Assembly: GCF_003315515.1 (NCBI RefSeq)
Contig: NZ_QNRY01000010.1
Location: 26,328-90,327 of the forward strand
DNA length: 64,000 nucleotides
Direction: 5' to 3'
Origin: Brenneria salicis ATCC 15712 = DSM 30166
GTDB lineage: Bacteria; Pseudomonadota; Gammaproteobacteria; Enterobacterales; Enterobacteriaceae
Part shown: positions 38,876 through 49,272 of the stretch, in pieces
Numbering within the stretch: the first letter of the stretch is position 1
Layout: every line of letters starts with the position of its first letter
Notes under the pieces: model-generated
Seen by the model: the letters and a program-made list of their open reading frames with translations, nothing else
Told to the model about the DNA's origin: nothing
Database searches by the model: none
Program-made: the position numbers and the translations under genes

Positions 38876-39871
38876 ATGGAACTGCTTTGTCCCGCCGGCA
38901 ATCTTCCGGCATTGAAAGCCGCCATTGATAATGGCGCAGATGCGGTCTACATCGGACTGAAAGACGACACCAACGCGCGTCATTTCGCCGGACTGAACTT
39001 TACCGATAAAAAGTTGCAGGAAGCGCGTGAATATGTGCAGCGCCACCGCCGTAAACTTCACATCGCCATCAATACTTTTGCTCATCCCGATGGTTACCAG
39101 CGCTGGCGGCGCGCGGTGGATATGGCGGCGCAAATCGGCGCTGACGTGTTGATCCTCGCGGATCTCGCCATGCTTGAATATGCTGCGGAACGCTATCCCG
39201 GTATTGAACGTCATGTTTCCGTGCAGGCTTCCGCCACTAATACGGAAGCGATTCATTTTTATCAGCGGCATTTTGGCGTATCCCGCGTGGTGTTGCCGCG
39301 AGTGCTCTCTATCCATCAGGTAAAACAACTGGCGCGCGCCACAACCGTTCCGCTGGAGGTGTTTGCATTCGGTAGCCTGTGCATCATGGCCGAAGGCCGG
39401 TGTTATCTCTCTTCCTACCTGACCGGCGAATCGCCTAACACGGTTGGCGCCTGCTCTCCGGCACGTTTTGTCCGCTGGCAGGATACGCCTCAGGGCATGG
39501 AGTCACGGTTGAATAACGTGTTGATCGACCGCTATCAGATGCATGAAAACGCGGGTTACCCTACGTTATGCAAGGGACGTTATCTGGTCGACGGTCAGCG
39601 CTATCATGCACTGGAAGAACCCACCAGCCTGAATACGCTGGCGCTATTGCCTGAACTGCTGGCCGCCAATATCGCTTCGGTGAAAATCGAAGGACGTCAG
39701 CGCAGTCCGGCCTACGTCAGCCAGATAACCCGCGTCTGGCGGCAGGCGATTGATCGCTGTCAGGCCAATCCTGAAACCTTCAGCCCAACGCAAGAATGGA
39801 TGGATACGCTGGGCGCGGTGGCGGAAGGCACGCAAACCACCCTGGGCGCGTACCACCGGAAATGGCAGTAG
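38876..39871 (+). CDS. ubiU: UbiU, U32-family iron-sulfur protein of anaerobic ubiquinone synthesis
   Basis: A 331-residue U32 'peptidase-like' protein that binds a 4Fe-4S cluster and works with UbiV in oxygen-independent hydroxylation steps of ubiquinone synthesis. It contains MELLCPAGNLPALKAAIDNGADAVYIGL, the U32 core GRCYLSSYLTGESPNTVGACSPARFVRW (cluster cysteines) and VKIEGRQRSPAYV. Length equals E. coli UbiU. It is followed 11 bp later by ubiV. Confidence 0.95.
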   Translation: MELLCPAGNLPALKAAIDNGADAVYIGLKDDTNARHFAGLNFTDKKLQEAREYVQRHRRKLHIAINTFAHPDGYQRWRRAVDMAAQIGADVLILADLAMLEYAAERYPGIERHVSVQASATNTEAIHFYQRHFGVSRVVLPRVLSIHQVKQLARATTVPLEVFAFGSLCIMAEGRCYLSSYLTGESPNTVGACSPARFVRWQDTPQGMESRLNNVLIDRYQMHENAGYPTLCKGRYLVDGQRYHALEEPTSLNTLALLPELLAANIASVKIEGRQRSPAYVSQITRVWRQAIDRCQANPETFSPTQEWMDTLGAVAEGTQTTLGAYHRKWQ

Positions 39872-39882
39872 CTGGAGAACAT

Positions 39883-40761
39883 ATGAAATATGCATTGGGC
39901 GCCATTCTCTACTATTGGCCGAAACAAGATGTGGAAACATTTTATCAGGCAGCCATGGACAGCAGCGCCGATATCATTTACCTCGGAGAGACGGTATGCA
40001 GCAAACGCCGCGCAATGAAAGTCAACGACTGGCTGGATCTCGCCAGACAGATTGCGAGCAGCGGCAAACAGGTGGTGATTTCCACACTGGCATTGCTTCA
40101 GGCGCCTTCTGAATTGAATGAACTGAAACGTTATGTGGAAAACGGCGAGTTTCTGTTGGAAGCAAACGATCTCGGCGCCGTCAATATGGCAGCCGATCGC
40201 CGACTGCCTTTCGTCGCCGGACATGCCCTGAATTGCTACAACGCCTATACGCTGCGTTTACTGCATCAACAGGGCATGGTGCATTGGTGCATGCCAGTGG
40301 AACTCTCCCACGACTGGCTGTATAACCTGTTGAACCAGTGTGACGAGCTCGGATTCCGTCATCAATTCGAAGTCGAGGTACTGAGCTACGGACATCTGCC
40401 GCTGGCATACTCGGCCCGCTGTTTTACCGCCCGTTCGGAAAACCGGGCCAAAGACGAATGTGAAACCTGTTGCATTAATTATCCACAGGGTCGAAAAGTT
40501 CTGTCGCAGGAAAATCAGCCGGTGTTTGTCCTCAACGGGATACAAACGCAAAGCGGCTATTGCTATAACCTGGGTAATGATCTGACTTCGATGCGGGATC
40601 TGGTGGACATTGTCCGACTTTCTCCAGACGGCATGGATACTTTGACGATGCTGGATAAATTCCGCGCCAACGAGCGTGGCGAATCTCCCTTGACGCTCAC
40701 TAATCAGGCAGATTGCAACGGTTACTGGCGGCGCGTCGCAGGATTGGAGTTAATTCAATAG
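39883..40761 (+). CDS. ubiV: UbiV, U32-family iron-sulfur partner of UbiU
   Basis: A 292-residue U32 protein from the ATG at 39883 (MKYALGAILYYWPKQDVE, as in E. coli; GGAGAA box in front). Cluster ligands are present: Cys39 in ETVCSKRRA, and three further cysteines in SARCFTARSENRAKDECETCC. LPFVAGHALNCYN and VEVLSYGHLPLAYSARCF are typical. It forms a heterodimer with UbiU. A terminator follows, so ubiUV is a two-gene unit. Confidence 0.95.
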   Translation: MKYALGAILYYWPKQDVETFYQAAMDSSADIIYLGETVCSKRRAMKVNDWLDLARQIASSGKQVVISTLALLQAPSELNELKRYVENGEFLLEANDLGAVNMAADRRLPFVAGHALNCYNAYTLRLLHQQGMVHWCMPVELSHDWLYNLLNQCDELGFRHQFEVEVLSYGHLPLAYSARCFTARSENRAKDECETCCINYPQGRKVLSQENQPVFVLNGIQTQSGYCYNLGNDLTSMRDLVDIVRLSPDGMDTLTMLDKFRANERGESPLTLTNQADCNGYWRRVAGLELIQ

Positions 40762-40773
40762 CGTATGGCGTCT

Positions 40774-40806
40774 AAACGGGTGGAGGCGCTTTTTCCGCCC
40801 GTTTTT
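40774..40806 (+). terminator. Rho-independent terminator after ubiV
   Basis: AAACGGGTGGA (40774-40784) pairs with TCCGCCCGTTT (40794-40804), one G-U pair, and runs into a T-stretch GTTTTTG. It is 12 bp beyond the ubiV stop, separating ubiUV from yhbW. Confidence 0.8.
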
Positions 40807-40916
40807 GCTGGCGGAAAAGTTGTGTCATCGTGCGCAATGGCATAATACTGATAGGCACTCTCATCATTGGCTGGCAAGATATTTTTGCCAGTCGCATCAA
40901 CAAAGTGAGCTATGTT

Positions 40917-41924
40917 ATGTCCCATCATCCGGTTACGTTTTCCGTTCTTGATCTTGCCCCCGTTCCGCAAGGCGCCAGTCCGCGTCAGGCCTTCCACCAC
41001 TCGCTGGATCTGGCGCAACATGCTGAAAACTGGGGCTACCATCGCTACTGGCTGGCGGAACACCACAATATGACTGGCATCGCCAGTGCCGCTACTTCCG
41101 TGTTGATTGGCTACCTTGCCGCGGGTACGCAGCGTATCCGCCTCGGTTCAGGCGGCATCATGCTGCCCAACCATGCGCCTTTGGTGATTGCGGAGCAGTT
41201 CGGCACCCTGGCGTCGCTTTATCCGGGCCGTATCGATCTTGGATTAGGTCGTGCGCCAGGCACCGATCAGCGAACCATGATGGCGCTACGCCGTCATTTG
41301 AACGCCGATATTGATGATTTCCCAAGGGATGTGCAGGAACTGCAACGCTACTTTGCGGATGTTCAGCCAGGTCAGGCGGTTCAAGCGGTCCCCGGACAGG
41401 GTCTACAGATCCCAATCTGGCTATTGGGGTCAAGCTTATACAGCGCTCAGTTGGCGGCGGCATTGGGATTGCCTTTTGCGTTCGCGGCTCATTTTGCGCC
41501 GGATATGTTACTGCAAGCGTTAAACGTATACCGCGAGTCGTTCAAACCGTCCGCGGCCCACCCTAAACCTTACGCGATGGCGTGTATCAATGTGGTTGCC
41601 GCCGACAGCAATCGTGATGCCCGCTTTCTCTTTACCTCAATACAACAGCATTTTATCAATCTACGCCGCGGTGCGCCGGGGCCATTACCCGCACCGGTGG
41701 AGGATATCGCTGCCATTTGCTCGCCCGCGGAACGATTTGGCGCTGACCAGGCTTTACGTCTGTCAATCGTCGGCGACCAGACAACCGTCAGACACGGTTT
41801 ACAGAGTTTGCTGCGCGAAACGCAGGTGGATGAATTGATGATCAACGGCCAGATTTTTGATCATCAGGCTCGTTTGCGCTCGTTTGAAATTGCCATGAGC
41901 GTGCAACAGGATGTACTGAGATAA
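40917..41924 (+). CDS. yhbW: Luciferase-like monooxygenase YhbW
   Basis: A 335-residue bacterial luciferase-family flavin-dependent protein. It begins [20 protein letters not shown] and has [70 protein letters not shown] and a C-terminal VDELMING. Length equals E. coli YhbW. The physiological reaction is unknown. A longer in-frame start (40830) would add 29 residues without homology. E. coli has mtr between deaD and yhbW; that gene is missing here. Confidence 0.93.
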   Translation: MSHHPVTFSVLDLAPVPQGASPRQAFHHSLDLAQHAENWGYHRYWLAEHHNMTGIASAATSVLIGYLAAGTQRIRLGSGGIMLPNHAPLVIAEQFGTLASLYPGRIDLGLGRAPGTDQRTMMALRRHLNADIDDFPRDVQELQRYFADVQPGQAVQAVPGQGLQIPIWLLGSSLYSAQLAAALGLPFAFAAHFAPDMLLQALNVYRESFKPSAAHPKPYAMACINVVAADSNRDARFLFTSIQQHFINLRRGAPGPLPAPVEDIAAICSPAERFGADQALRLSIVGDQTTVRHGLQSLLRETQVDELMINGQIFDHQARLRSFEIAMSVQQDVLR

Positions 41925-41957
41925 AAAAATCCCCCTTCGGTCTGAAGGGGGATTTTT
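41925..41957. terminator. Bidirectional terminator between convergent yhbW and deaD
   Basis: CCCCCTTC (41931-41938) pairs perfectly with GAAGGGGG (41944-41951), 5-base loop. It is flanked by AAAAAT and ATTTTT, giving a T-run on both strands. Confidence 0.93.
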
Positions 41958-42011
41958 ATCAGAAAACCGACTTTCCGCAGCCAGAGAAGTTATTTCTCTG
42001 GCGTCATCGCA

Positions 42012-43889
42012 TTACGCATCGGCTGGACGGCGACGTGGAGCACGCTGCGCGGCGGCATCACGGTTGAAAGAACGCTCACGACGCGGAGCGCCATTGCCTT
42101 CACGACGTTCACCGCTGAAAGCGCGACGCGGTGCGCCCTCACCACGACCGGCAGGACGGCTGGCGCGACGTTCACCACCTTCACGGCGTTCATGCGCCTG
42201 AGCATCACCCAGCAACTGCATATTCATCGGCTTGTTCAGAATACGAGTACGGGTAAAGTGCGACAACAAATCGCCCGGCATGCCTTTTGGCAGTTCGATC
42301 GTCGAGTGAGAAGCGAACAGTTTGATGTTGCCAATATAGCGGCTACTGATATCGCCTTCGTTGGCAATCGCTCCCACAATATGACGAACCTCAACACCAT
42401 CATCGCGGCCCACTTCAATACGATACAGTTCCATATCACCCGCATCACGGCGCTCACGGCGTGGCGGCCGCTCACCGTCGCGGCTGTCGCGTGGTTCACG
42501 GCGACGATCGTCACGGCCTGCATCATCACGATCACGGAATTCACGGCGTGGACGACGATCAAATACCGGATCCGGCGGCAGTATCAGCGGACGTTCGCCC
42601 TGCGCCATCTTCAATAAGGCGGCGGCCAGCGCTTCGATATCCAGCTCTTCCTGCGGTTGCAATTTAGTCAGCAGCGCACGGTACATATCCAGATCGCTGC
42701 TTTCCAACTGTTGCTGTACTTTAGCGGCAAACTTGGCCAACCGGCGCTGCCCCAGCAGTTCCGCATTTGGCAGTTCCACCTCTGGGATCGTGAGTTTCAT
42801 GGTGCGTTCAATGTTGCAAAGCAGGCGGCGTTCGCGGTTTTCTACAAACAACAGCGCGCGACCGGCGCGACCGGCGCGACCAGTACGACCAATACGGTGC
42901 ACGTAGGATTCAGAATCCATCGGGATATCGTAGTTGACCACCAGGCTGATACGATCAACATCCAGGCCGCGAGCGGCAACGTCTGTGGCAATCAGGATAT
43001 CCAGACGACCATCTTTCAAACGCTCCAGCGTTTGTTCACGCAGCGCCTGGTTCATGTCGCCATTCAACGCCGCACTGTTATGACCGCTACGCTCCAGCGC
43101 TTCAGCCACTTCCAGCGTCGCGTTTTTGGTACGAACGAAAATAATCGCCGCATCAAAATCTTCAGCTTCCAGGAAACGAACCAGCGCTTCATTTTTGCGA
43201 ACGCCTTGTACCGTCCAGTAGCTCTGGCTGATATCAGGACGCGTTGTCACACTTGACTGAATGCGGACTTCCTGAGGATCTTTCATGAAACGACGCGTAA
43301 TACGGCGAATCGCTTCCGGCATGGTGGCGGAAAACAGCGCGGTCTGATGTTCAGCCGGGATCTGGGCCATAATGTTTTCTACATCATCAATAAAGCCCAT
43401 GCGCAACATTTCATCCGCTTCATCCAACACCAGGCCGCTTAGATTGGATAAATTCAGCGTACCGCGTTTCAGATGATCAAGCAGACGCCCCGGCGTACCG
43501 ACAACGATCTGAGCGCCACCGCGTAAAGCGCGAAGCTGTACGTCGTAACGTTGGCCGCCATACAGGGCAACTACGCTAACGCCATGCATATGTTTGGCAA
43601 AATCATTACAGGCTTCAGCCACCTGTACCGCCAGTTCGCGGGTCGGCGCCAATACCAGCATCTGTGGTGCTTTTAACTCAGGTTTCAAATTATTGAGTAA
43701 TGGCAGAGCAAAAGCCGCCGTCTTGCCACTGCCGGTCTGTGCCATACCCAGCACATCGCGACCACTCAGCAGGTGAGGGATACATTCAGCCTGAATCGAC
43801 GAGGGTTTTTCGTAGCCCAGATCGGTCAGGGCATTAATAATCGGAGCAGACAGCCCCAAATCAGCAAAAGAAATTGATAAATCAGTCAT
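42012..43889 (-). CDS. deaD: DEAD-box RNA helicase DeaD (CsdA)
   Basis: A cold-shock RNA helicase acting in ribosome assembly and mRNA decay. From the ATG at 43889 ([13 protein letters not shown]) it has 625 residues. Motifs: Q motif [10 protein letters not shown], motif [10 protein letters not shown], Ia [50 protein letters not shown]. The DbpA-like RNA-binding domain ([21 protein letters not shown]) and a basic Arg/Gly/Glu-rich tail follow. The start overlaps the end of yrbN, so yrbN translation may couple to deaD. Confidence 0.97.
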   Translation of the reverse strand: MTDLSISFADLGLSAPIINALTDLGYEKPSSIQAECIPHLLSGRDVLGMAQTGSGKTAAFALPLLNNLKPELKAPQMLVLAPTRELAVQVAEACNDFAKHMHGVSVVALYGGQRYDVQLRALRGGAQIVVGTPGRLLDHLKRGTLNLSNLSGLVLDEADEMLRMGFIDDVENIMAQIPAEHQTALFSATMPEAIRRITRRFMKDPQEVRIQSSVTTRPDISQSYWTVQGVRKNEALVRFLEAEDFDAAIIFVRTKNATLEVAEALERSGHNSAALNGDMNQALREQTLERLKDGRLDILIATDVAARGLDVDRISLVVNYDIPMDSESYVHRIGRTGRAGRAGRALLFVENRERRLLCNIERTMKLTIPEVELPNAELLGQRRLAKFAAKVQQQLESSDLDMYRALLTKLQPQEELDIEALAAALLKMAQGERPLILPPDPVFDRRPRREFRDRDDAGRDDRRREPRDSRDGERPPRRERRDAGDMELYRIEVGRDDGVEVRHIVGAIANEGDISSRYIGNIKLFASHSTIELPKGMPGDLLSHFTRTRILNKPMNMQLLGDAQAHERREGGERRASRPAGRGEGAPRRAFSGERREGNGAPRRERSFNRDAAAQRAPRRRPADA

Positions 43890-43959
43890 GTACACGTGCC
43901 TCATTGTATATGGCGGCCAGTCTACATAACTCATCGAGAAAATTTTCAGTCATTTTCAT
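43882..43959 (-). CDS. yrbN: YrbN micro-protein between nlpI and deaD
   Basis: A 25-residue reading frame, [16 protein letters not shown] then IYNEARVHD. Its position and sequence type are those of E. coli yrbN, a translated small gene. Its stop overlaps the deaD start region by 8 bp, suggesting translational coupling. A second ATG two codons in is an alternative start. Function unknown. Confidence 0.8.
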   Translation of the reverse strand: MKMTENFLDELCRLAAIYNEARVHD

Positions 43960-44000
43960 TGAAAAGTGTGAACCGGCTCAAATTGGATTAAAAAGCGAAC

Positions 44001-44024
44001 AAAAAAGCCCTCACCTGTTAAGGC
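44001..44024 (-). terminator. Terminator-like hairpin between nlpI and yrbN-deaD
   Basis: On the minus strand GCCTTAAC pairs with GTGAGGGC (one mismatch, one G-U) and is followed by TTTTTTG. It is about 41 bp beyond the nlpI stop. It may attenuate rather than block transcription into deaD. Confidence 0.6.
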
Positions 44025-44065
44025 GATAACCGTAGTCTTTTAAGGCTTATATAGTTGTTCGTCAG

Positions 44066-44950
44066 CTATTGCTGGTCCGATCCTGATAGGTCGTCTTGCT
44101 CTTGGCCTAGTAGCGCCAATTCCAACAATGCATAGCGGTGCTCAACAAAATTATGAACGTTGTTGGCAACCGTCAGCTTGAACAGCGCCAAAGCGGTGTT
44201 CTTGTCCCCCAGACTTAGGTAGTGCTTACCTAAATAGAAGTCAGTTTCACTGAGATGCTCAGCGAGCGAAGTGTTATCCGTAGCTTCTTCCTGTAGACGC
44301 TGCATCAGTGTCTTTTCACTGATACTGCCCAGGTAGAATTCGACAATATTCCATCCCCAAGGCCCTTTCTGCGCACCGTCATAACGTTTCTGCAACGCTA
44401 CTTTGGCTGTCTCTGGGTTGATTTCTCGCTCCACGAGGTATAGCCACAACGAACGGAAAGGATCATTTGGATCGTCTCGATAAAACGCCAGCAGATCATC
44501 CTGCGCTAACAGGTAACGACCGCCATAATACAAAGCGATGCCCCGGTTTAAACGCGCGTAATTGTAAGTTGGATCAAGCTCTAGTACAGAATCAAACGCT
44601 TCATAGGCAGCATCAAAATTGCCTGCCTGCGTTAAGTAAATCCCCAGATAGTTAAAAACCTCTGGAATATCAGGGCGGATCGATAACGCTTGTGAAAAAT
44701 CATTTCGCGCCAACGCTCGTAACCCTAAGCTATCATACAGTACTCCGCGCTCATATAATAGCTGTGCTCGTTCATCATCGGTTAATGCCCGGCTCGCAAA
44801 GATCTGTTCCATGCGCGCCAGAATTACTTCCTGCTGCAAAGTAGGCTGTAACGGGATCGCCAATACCGCATTTTTACGCCAATCCGTGTTGCTGCATCCT
44901 GCCAGCATAAGTGCTGTTGCAACATAACACCAGCGCAAGAAAGGCTTCAT
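44066..44950 (-). CDS. nlpI: NlpI TPR lipoprotein
   Basis: An outer-membrane lipoprotein of 294 residues, the adaptor for the Prc protease and peptidoglycan endopeptidases such as MepS. The signal sequence ends in lipobox MLAGC (Cys19). TPR repeats follow, e.g. [53 protein letters not shown] and [22 protein letters not shown]. It lies downstream of pnp as in E. coli. Confidence 0.96.
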   Translation of the reverse strand: MKPFLRWCYVATALMLAGCSNTDWRKNAVLAIPLQPTLQQEVILARMEQIFASRALTDDERAQLLYERGVLYDSLGLRALARNDFSQALSIRPDIPEVFNYLGIYLTQAGNFDAAYEAFDSVLELDPTYNYARLNRGIALYYGGRYLLAQDDLLAFYRDDPNDPFRSLWLYLVEREINPETAKVALQKRYDGAQKGPWGWNIVEFYLGSISEKTLMQRLQEEATDNTSLAEHLSETDFYLGKHYLSLGDKNTALALFKLTVANNVHNFVEHRYALLELALLGQEQDDLSGSDQQ

Positions 44951-45084
44951 TTCCCACTCCCGAAGACAAACATTGGATGAACATCCTGTCCCGGCCTGCT
45001 CAACATAAGGACTTCCCTATCCTTATGATACACGCAGCACCTCGGCGTTAACTGATACGATCCGGTGCAGCAACTGTATAATAG

Positions 45085-47208
45085 TTATTCTTCCTCAGAA
45101 ATTGGCGCCGCCACGTCCTGAGACTGAGCATTTGCTTCTTTAATGCTCAGACGCACACGACCCTGGCGATCAACTTCCAATACTTTGACCGGCACTTCCT
45201 GCCCCATTTGCAGGTAATCAGTCACTTTCTCTACACGCTTATCAGCGATCTGAGAAATATGCACCAAGCCTTCTTTACCACCACCGATGGCAACAAAAGC
45301 ACCGAAATCAACGATACGCGTCACTTTGCCCTGATAGACACGGCCAACTTCAATTTCAGCGGTAATTTCTTCAATACGACGAATGGCATGTTTCGCTTTT
45401 TCGCCATCTGTAGAAGCAATCTTCACCGTACCGTCATCTTCGATCTCGATAGTCGTACCGGTTTCTTCAGTCAGCGCACGAATAACCGAACCACCTTTAC
45501 CAATCACATCTTTGATCTTGTCTGTGCTGATCTTGATGGTATGAATACGCGGCGCGAATTCAGAGATATCGCCGCGCGGCGTGCTGATAGCCTGTTCCAT
45601 CACACCCAGGATGTGCAGACGCGCGCCTTTGGCCTGATTCAAAGCAACCTGCATGATTTCGCGGGTAATCCCCTCGATTTTGATATCCATCTGCAATGCA
45701 GTGATACCTTCACGACTACCAGCCACTTTGAAGTCCATATCGCCCAGATGATCTTCATCACCCAGGATATCGGACAGCACCACAAAGTTGTCGCCTTCTT
45801 TGACCAGCCCCATGGCAATACCCGCGACAGCCGCTTTAATCGGCACGCCCGCATCCATTAACGCCAGTGAAGCGCCACAGACTGACGCCATGGAAGAAGA
45901 ACCGTTGGACTCCGTGATTTCAGAAACCACACGCACGGTGTATGGGAATTCATTCGCTTTCGGCATAACCGCCAACACACCACGTTTTGCCAGACGGCCA
46001 TGACCAATTTCACGACGTTTCGGCGATCCCACCATACCGGTTTCACCGACAGAGTACGGAGGGAAGTTGTAGTGCAACAGGAAACGATCGGTACGTTCGC
46101 CGGTCAGTTCATCGATATTTTGCGCGTCACGCTCAGTACCCAATGTCGCGGTAACCAGCGCCTGCGTTTCACCACGGGTGAACAATGCCGAACCGTGGGT
46201 ACGCGGCAATACGCCGGTACGAACATCCAGACCGCGGATCATGTCTTTCTCACGGCCATCAATACGCGGCTCGCCACGCAGAACACGGCTACGCACCACA
46301 TCCTTCTCGATGTTGCCAAGAATTTCCTGGATTTCGCCCGCGCTCAACGTTTCATCTTGCGCCAGCAACGCTGCTTCCACTTCCGCCTTGATGACGTCAA
46401 CCTGCGCATAACGCTCTTGTTTTTCAGTGATGCGATAAGCATCGCCGAGACGCGTTTCAGACAGCGCCTGTACACGCTGGTGTAAATCGGCATTCACTTG
46501 CGGCGCATGCCAATCCCACTTCGGTTTGCCCGCTTCAGCAACCAGTGCGTTGATATTTTCAATAACAATCTGCTGCTGTTCGTGACCAAACACCACCGCA
46601 CCCAGCATCTGATCTTCGCTTAGCAGATCAGCTTCGGATTCAACCATCAGTACCGCGCCTTCAGTACCGGCAACCACCAGGTCCAGACGGCTTTCTTTCA
46701 GTTCGTCAGTCGTCGGGTTCAGTACATACTGATCATTCAGGTAACCGACGCGGGCCGCGCCAATGGGACCGCTGAACTGAATACCAGACAGGCTCAGTGC
46801 GGCAGACGCGCCTATCATGGCGACAATGTCAGGGTTGACCTGCGGATTGACAGAAACCACGGTAGCGATAACCTGAACTTCATTCAGGAAACCTTCAGGA
46901 AACAACGGACGAATCGGACGGTCAATCAGACGGGAAATCAGCGTCTCGCCTTCGCTCGGACGACCTTCACGACGGAAGAAACCGCCTGGGATACGTCCGG
47001 CTGCGTATGTGCGCTCCTGATAGTTGACCGTCAGCGGGAAGAAACCCTGACCAGGTTTAGCGTGTTTGGCGCCAACAACGGTAACAAATACCGCAGTATC
47101 ATCCATGCTTACCATCACAGCGGCGGTAGCCTGGCGAGCCATCATACCGGTTTCTAACGTGACGGTATGTTGACCATATTGAAACTTACGAACGATCGGA
47201 TTAAGCAA
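45085..47208 (-). CDS. pnp: Polynucleotide phosphorylase
   Basis: A 3'-5' phosphorolytic exoribonuclease, core of the RNA degradosome. Two RNase PH-like domains (first: [35 protein letters not shown]; second: [22 protein letters not shown] and [22 protein letters not shown]) are followed by KH ([17 protein letters not shown]) and S1 ([26 protein letters not shown]) domains. The start is TTG at 47208 (reading [17 protein letters not shown]), as in E. coli, with AAGGAT upstream; the longer ATG start adds unrelated residues. 707 residues. Confidence 0.97.
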   Translation of the reverse strand: MLNPIVRKFQYGQHTVTLETGMMARQATAAVMVSMDDTAVFVTVVGAKHAKPGQGFFPLTVNYQERTYAAGRIPGGFFRREGRPSEGETLISRLIDRPIRPLFPEGFLNEVQVIATVVSVNPQVNPDIVAMIGASAALSLSGIQFSGPIGAARVGYLNDQYVLNPTTDELKESRLDLVVAGTEGAVLMVESEADLLSEDQMLGAVVFGHEQQQIVIENINALVAEAGKPKWDWHAPQVNADLHQRVQALSETRLGDAYRITEKQERYAQVDVIKAEVEAALLAQDETLSAGEIQEILGNIEKDVVRSRVLRGEPRIDGREKDMIRGLDVRTGVLPRTHGSALFTRGETQALVTATLGTERDAQNIDELTGERTDRFLLHYNFPPYSVGETGMVGSPKRREIGHGRLAKRGVLAVMPKANEFPYTVRVVSEITESNGSSSMASVCGASLALMDAGVPIKAAVAGIAMGLVKEGDNFVVLSDILGDEDHLGDMDFKVAGSREGITALQMDIKIEGITREIMQVALNQAKGARLHILGVMEQAISTPRGDISEFAPRIHTIKISTDKIKDVIGKGGSVIRALTEETGTTIEIEDDGTVKIASTDGEKAKHAIRRIEEITAEIEVGRVYQGKVTRIVDFGAFVAIGGGKEGLVHISQIADKRVEKVTDYLQMGQEVPVKVLEVDRQGRVRLSIKEANAQSQDVAAPISEEE

Positions 47209-47288
47209 AATAATATCCTTAACTGGGGCATGTCGCATTTATTCAGGATGGACACGCCAGTGAACTCCCGATCTTTGCACTACATCCT

Positions 47289-47345
47289 CGCGACTAATGA
47301 CAACCTTTACTCTGCTCATGCAGATAAAGCCTCTCATTAGCCGCG
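47289..47345 (-). promoter_or_regulatory. RNase III-type hairpin in the pnp leader
   Basis: The pnp leader forms a long stem in which CGCG-GCTAATGA-type sequence near 47345-47331 pairs with TCATTAGTCGCG near 47300-47289. GCTTTATCTGC/GCAGAGTAAAG continues the stem around an ATGA loop. This is the processed hairpin through which PNPase and RNase III autoregulate pnp in E. coli. A smaller 9-bp hairpin is at 47374-47401. E. coli also has the antisense sRNA SraG in this interval; I cannot confirm it here. Confidence 0.85.
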
Positions 47346-47419
47346 CGAACCTCTGTAATGAAAGATCATAATTTAAAACAGCAATACATTACGCTGTTTT
47401 AGCAGAGCTTCCTAGAAGA

Positions 47420-47441
47420 AAGGGGCCCAAAGAGGCCCCTT
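47420..47441 (-). terminator. Terminator after rpsO
   Basis: On the minus strand AAGGGGCC pairs with GGCCCCTT around a 6-base loop and is followed by TCTTCT. It is 20 bp beyond the rpsO stop. In E. coli a similar partial terminator separates rpsO from pnp. Confidence 0.75.
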
Positions 47442-47461
47442 CCCACTGAAACTCAGAAGAC

Positions 47462-47779
<318 letters not shown>

Positions 47780-47852
47780 TCAGCCACCCAATAGTCAAGC
47801 CGAATTATTCTACTCTCAGCCCCTTGCGATAGCAAGGCGGCATCAGGCCGAA

Positions 47853-48797
47853 TCAGTTCTGAAATTCAACCACCAAACGGCGCGGCGCAACGCGTCCGTC
47901 GCCGTCAATTTCGCCCATACCAATGAATTTATGCGCTTCGCCTTCCGTAATGCGCACCATGCCATGCACCGGCGTATCTGGCGTCTGAACCGCTTGCCCC
48001 AGTTTTAAGTAACCGGCGACGATGGGATTCAAATTGACTTCAGGGAAATCCATGACCGGACTCTCCATTGGCATCAGGAGCGGATCAAGATGTAATGCAG
48101 GCGCCTGATCGTCAGCCTGCGCCTGCGCCAGTAGGCCGTTCAACTGCTCCAGCGTCACCATTTTCTCAGTCGGATAGGTGGAAACTTGCAGACGGCGCAG
48201 GTAAATCACATGCGCGCCGCAACCTAACTTCTCACCTAAATCGTCGATGATGGTGCGAATGTAAGTGCCTTTGGAGCAGTGAATCTCCAGTTCCAGTTCA
48301 TCGCCTTCGCAACGAATAAACAGCAGTTCATAGACCGTGATTTCACGCGCTTCGCGCGGCACAACCAGCCCCTGGCGCGCATATTCATAGAGCGGGCGTC
48401 CCTGATGCTTCAAGGCCGAGTACATGGAAGGAATTTGCTGTGTCTTACCGCGAAAGCTTTCCAGCGCCTGCGCCAGATCCGCTGGTGAAACGTTCACCGG
48501 ACGCGTTTCAATGACGTTTCCATCCGCATCAGAGGTGTCCGTCCGCTGACCAAGCCTTGCAATCACCCGATACCGCTTATCAGAATCCAGCAAGTACTGA
48601 GAAAATTTGGTGGCTTCACCGAGACAGATGGGCAACATACCGGTCGCCAGCGGATCCAACGCCCCGGTATGACCCGCTTTATTGGCGTTAAAAATCCGTT
48701 TTACTTTTTGCAAGACGTCATTAGACGACATGCCCTGAGCTTTATCCAATAACAATACGCCGTGTACATTACGGCCACGGCGACGAGGACGACTCAT
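47853..48797 (-). CDS. truB: tRNA pseudouridine-55 synthase
   Basis: Makes pseudouridine 55 in the T loop of tRNAs. In 314 residues it shows [23 protein letters not shown], the catalytic Asp in [16 protein letters not shown], and the PUA-like C-terminus ending RRLVVEF. The start shares one base with the rbfA stop codon. Downstream, the CCTTGC/GCAAGG hairpin at 47822-47837 may mark the 3' end. Confidence 0.97.
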   Translation of the reverse strand: MSRPRRRGRNVHGVLLLDKAQGMSSNDVLQKVKRIFNANKAGHTGALDPLATGMLPICLGEATKFSQYLLDSDKRYRVIARLGQRTDTSDADGNVIETRPVNVSPADLAQALESFRGKTQQIPSMYSALKHQGRPLYEYARQGLVVPREAREITVYELLFIRCEGDELELEIHCSKGTYIRTIIDDLGEKLGCGAHVIYLRRLQVSTYPTEKMVTLEQLNGLLAQAQADDQAPALHLDPLLMPMESPVMDFPEVNLNPIVAGYLKLGQAVQTPDTPVHGMVRITEGEAHKFIGMGEIDGDGRVAPRRLVVEFQN

Positions 48798-49198
48798 TAA
48801 TCCTCCTGATCTTCTTCGCTCGCCGCAGAACGACGTTCCGCATCATTTCTGACCACATTGGTGACCAGATTGGACATTCTCATCCCTTCCACCAGAGAAT
48901 TGTCATAAGCGAATGTCAATTCCGGCACAACGCGCAGACGCATGGATTTACCTAACAACACACGGATAAAACCGGAGGCATCCTGCAACGCTTTAACCGC
49001 TGTTTTCACCTGTTCCGGCTCGTTATCATTCAAAAATGTCACAAATACTTTTGCGTAAGCCAGATCACGGGAAACTTCAACGCCGGAAACGGTTGCCATA
49101 CCAATCCGTGGATCTTTTACTTCACGTTGAAGAATAATGGCGATTTCTTTTTGCATTTCCTGCGCCACGCGCTGGGTGCGGCTGAATTCTTTTGCCAT
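48797..49198 (-). CDS. rbfA: 30S ribosome-binding factor RbfA
   Basis: A KH-like assembly factor for 16S rRNA maturation and cold adaptation. From the ATG at 49198 ([25 protein letters not shown] 6 bases upstream) it has 133 residues. [23 protein letters not shown] and [11 protein letters not shown] are typical. An upstream in-frame TTG is less likely. Confidence 0.97.
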   Translation of the reverse strand: MAKEFSRTQRVAQEMQKEIAIILQREVKDPRIGMATVSGVEVSRDLAYAKVFVTFLNDNEPEQVKTAVKALQDASGFIRVLLGKSMRLRVVPELTFAYDNSLVEGMRMSNLVTNVVRNDAERRSAASEEDQED

Positions 49199-49212
49199 AT
49201 TCAATCCTCAAT

Positions 49213-49238
49213 TAAAAATCGGGGGGCACCAGGCCCCC
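49213..49238 (-). terminator. Terminator-like hairpin between infB and rbfA
   Basis: On the minus strand GGGGGC pairs with GCCCCC around a 5-base loop and is followed by CGATTTTTAATT. It is inside the nusA-rbfA operon and 15 bp before rbfA. It may reduce read-through or act as a processing/protection site. Confidence 0.7.
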
Positions 49239-49272
49239 TTACAAACAACCCACTTCGCCGCGCAAGACCGTA

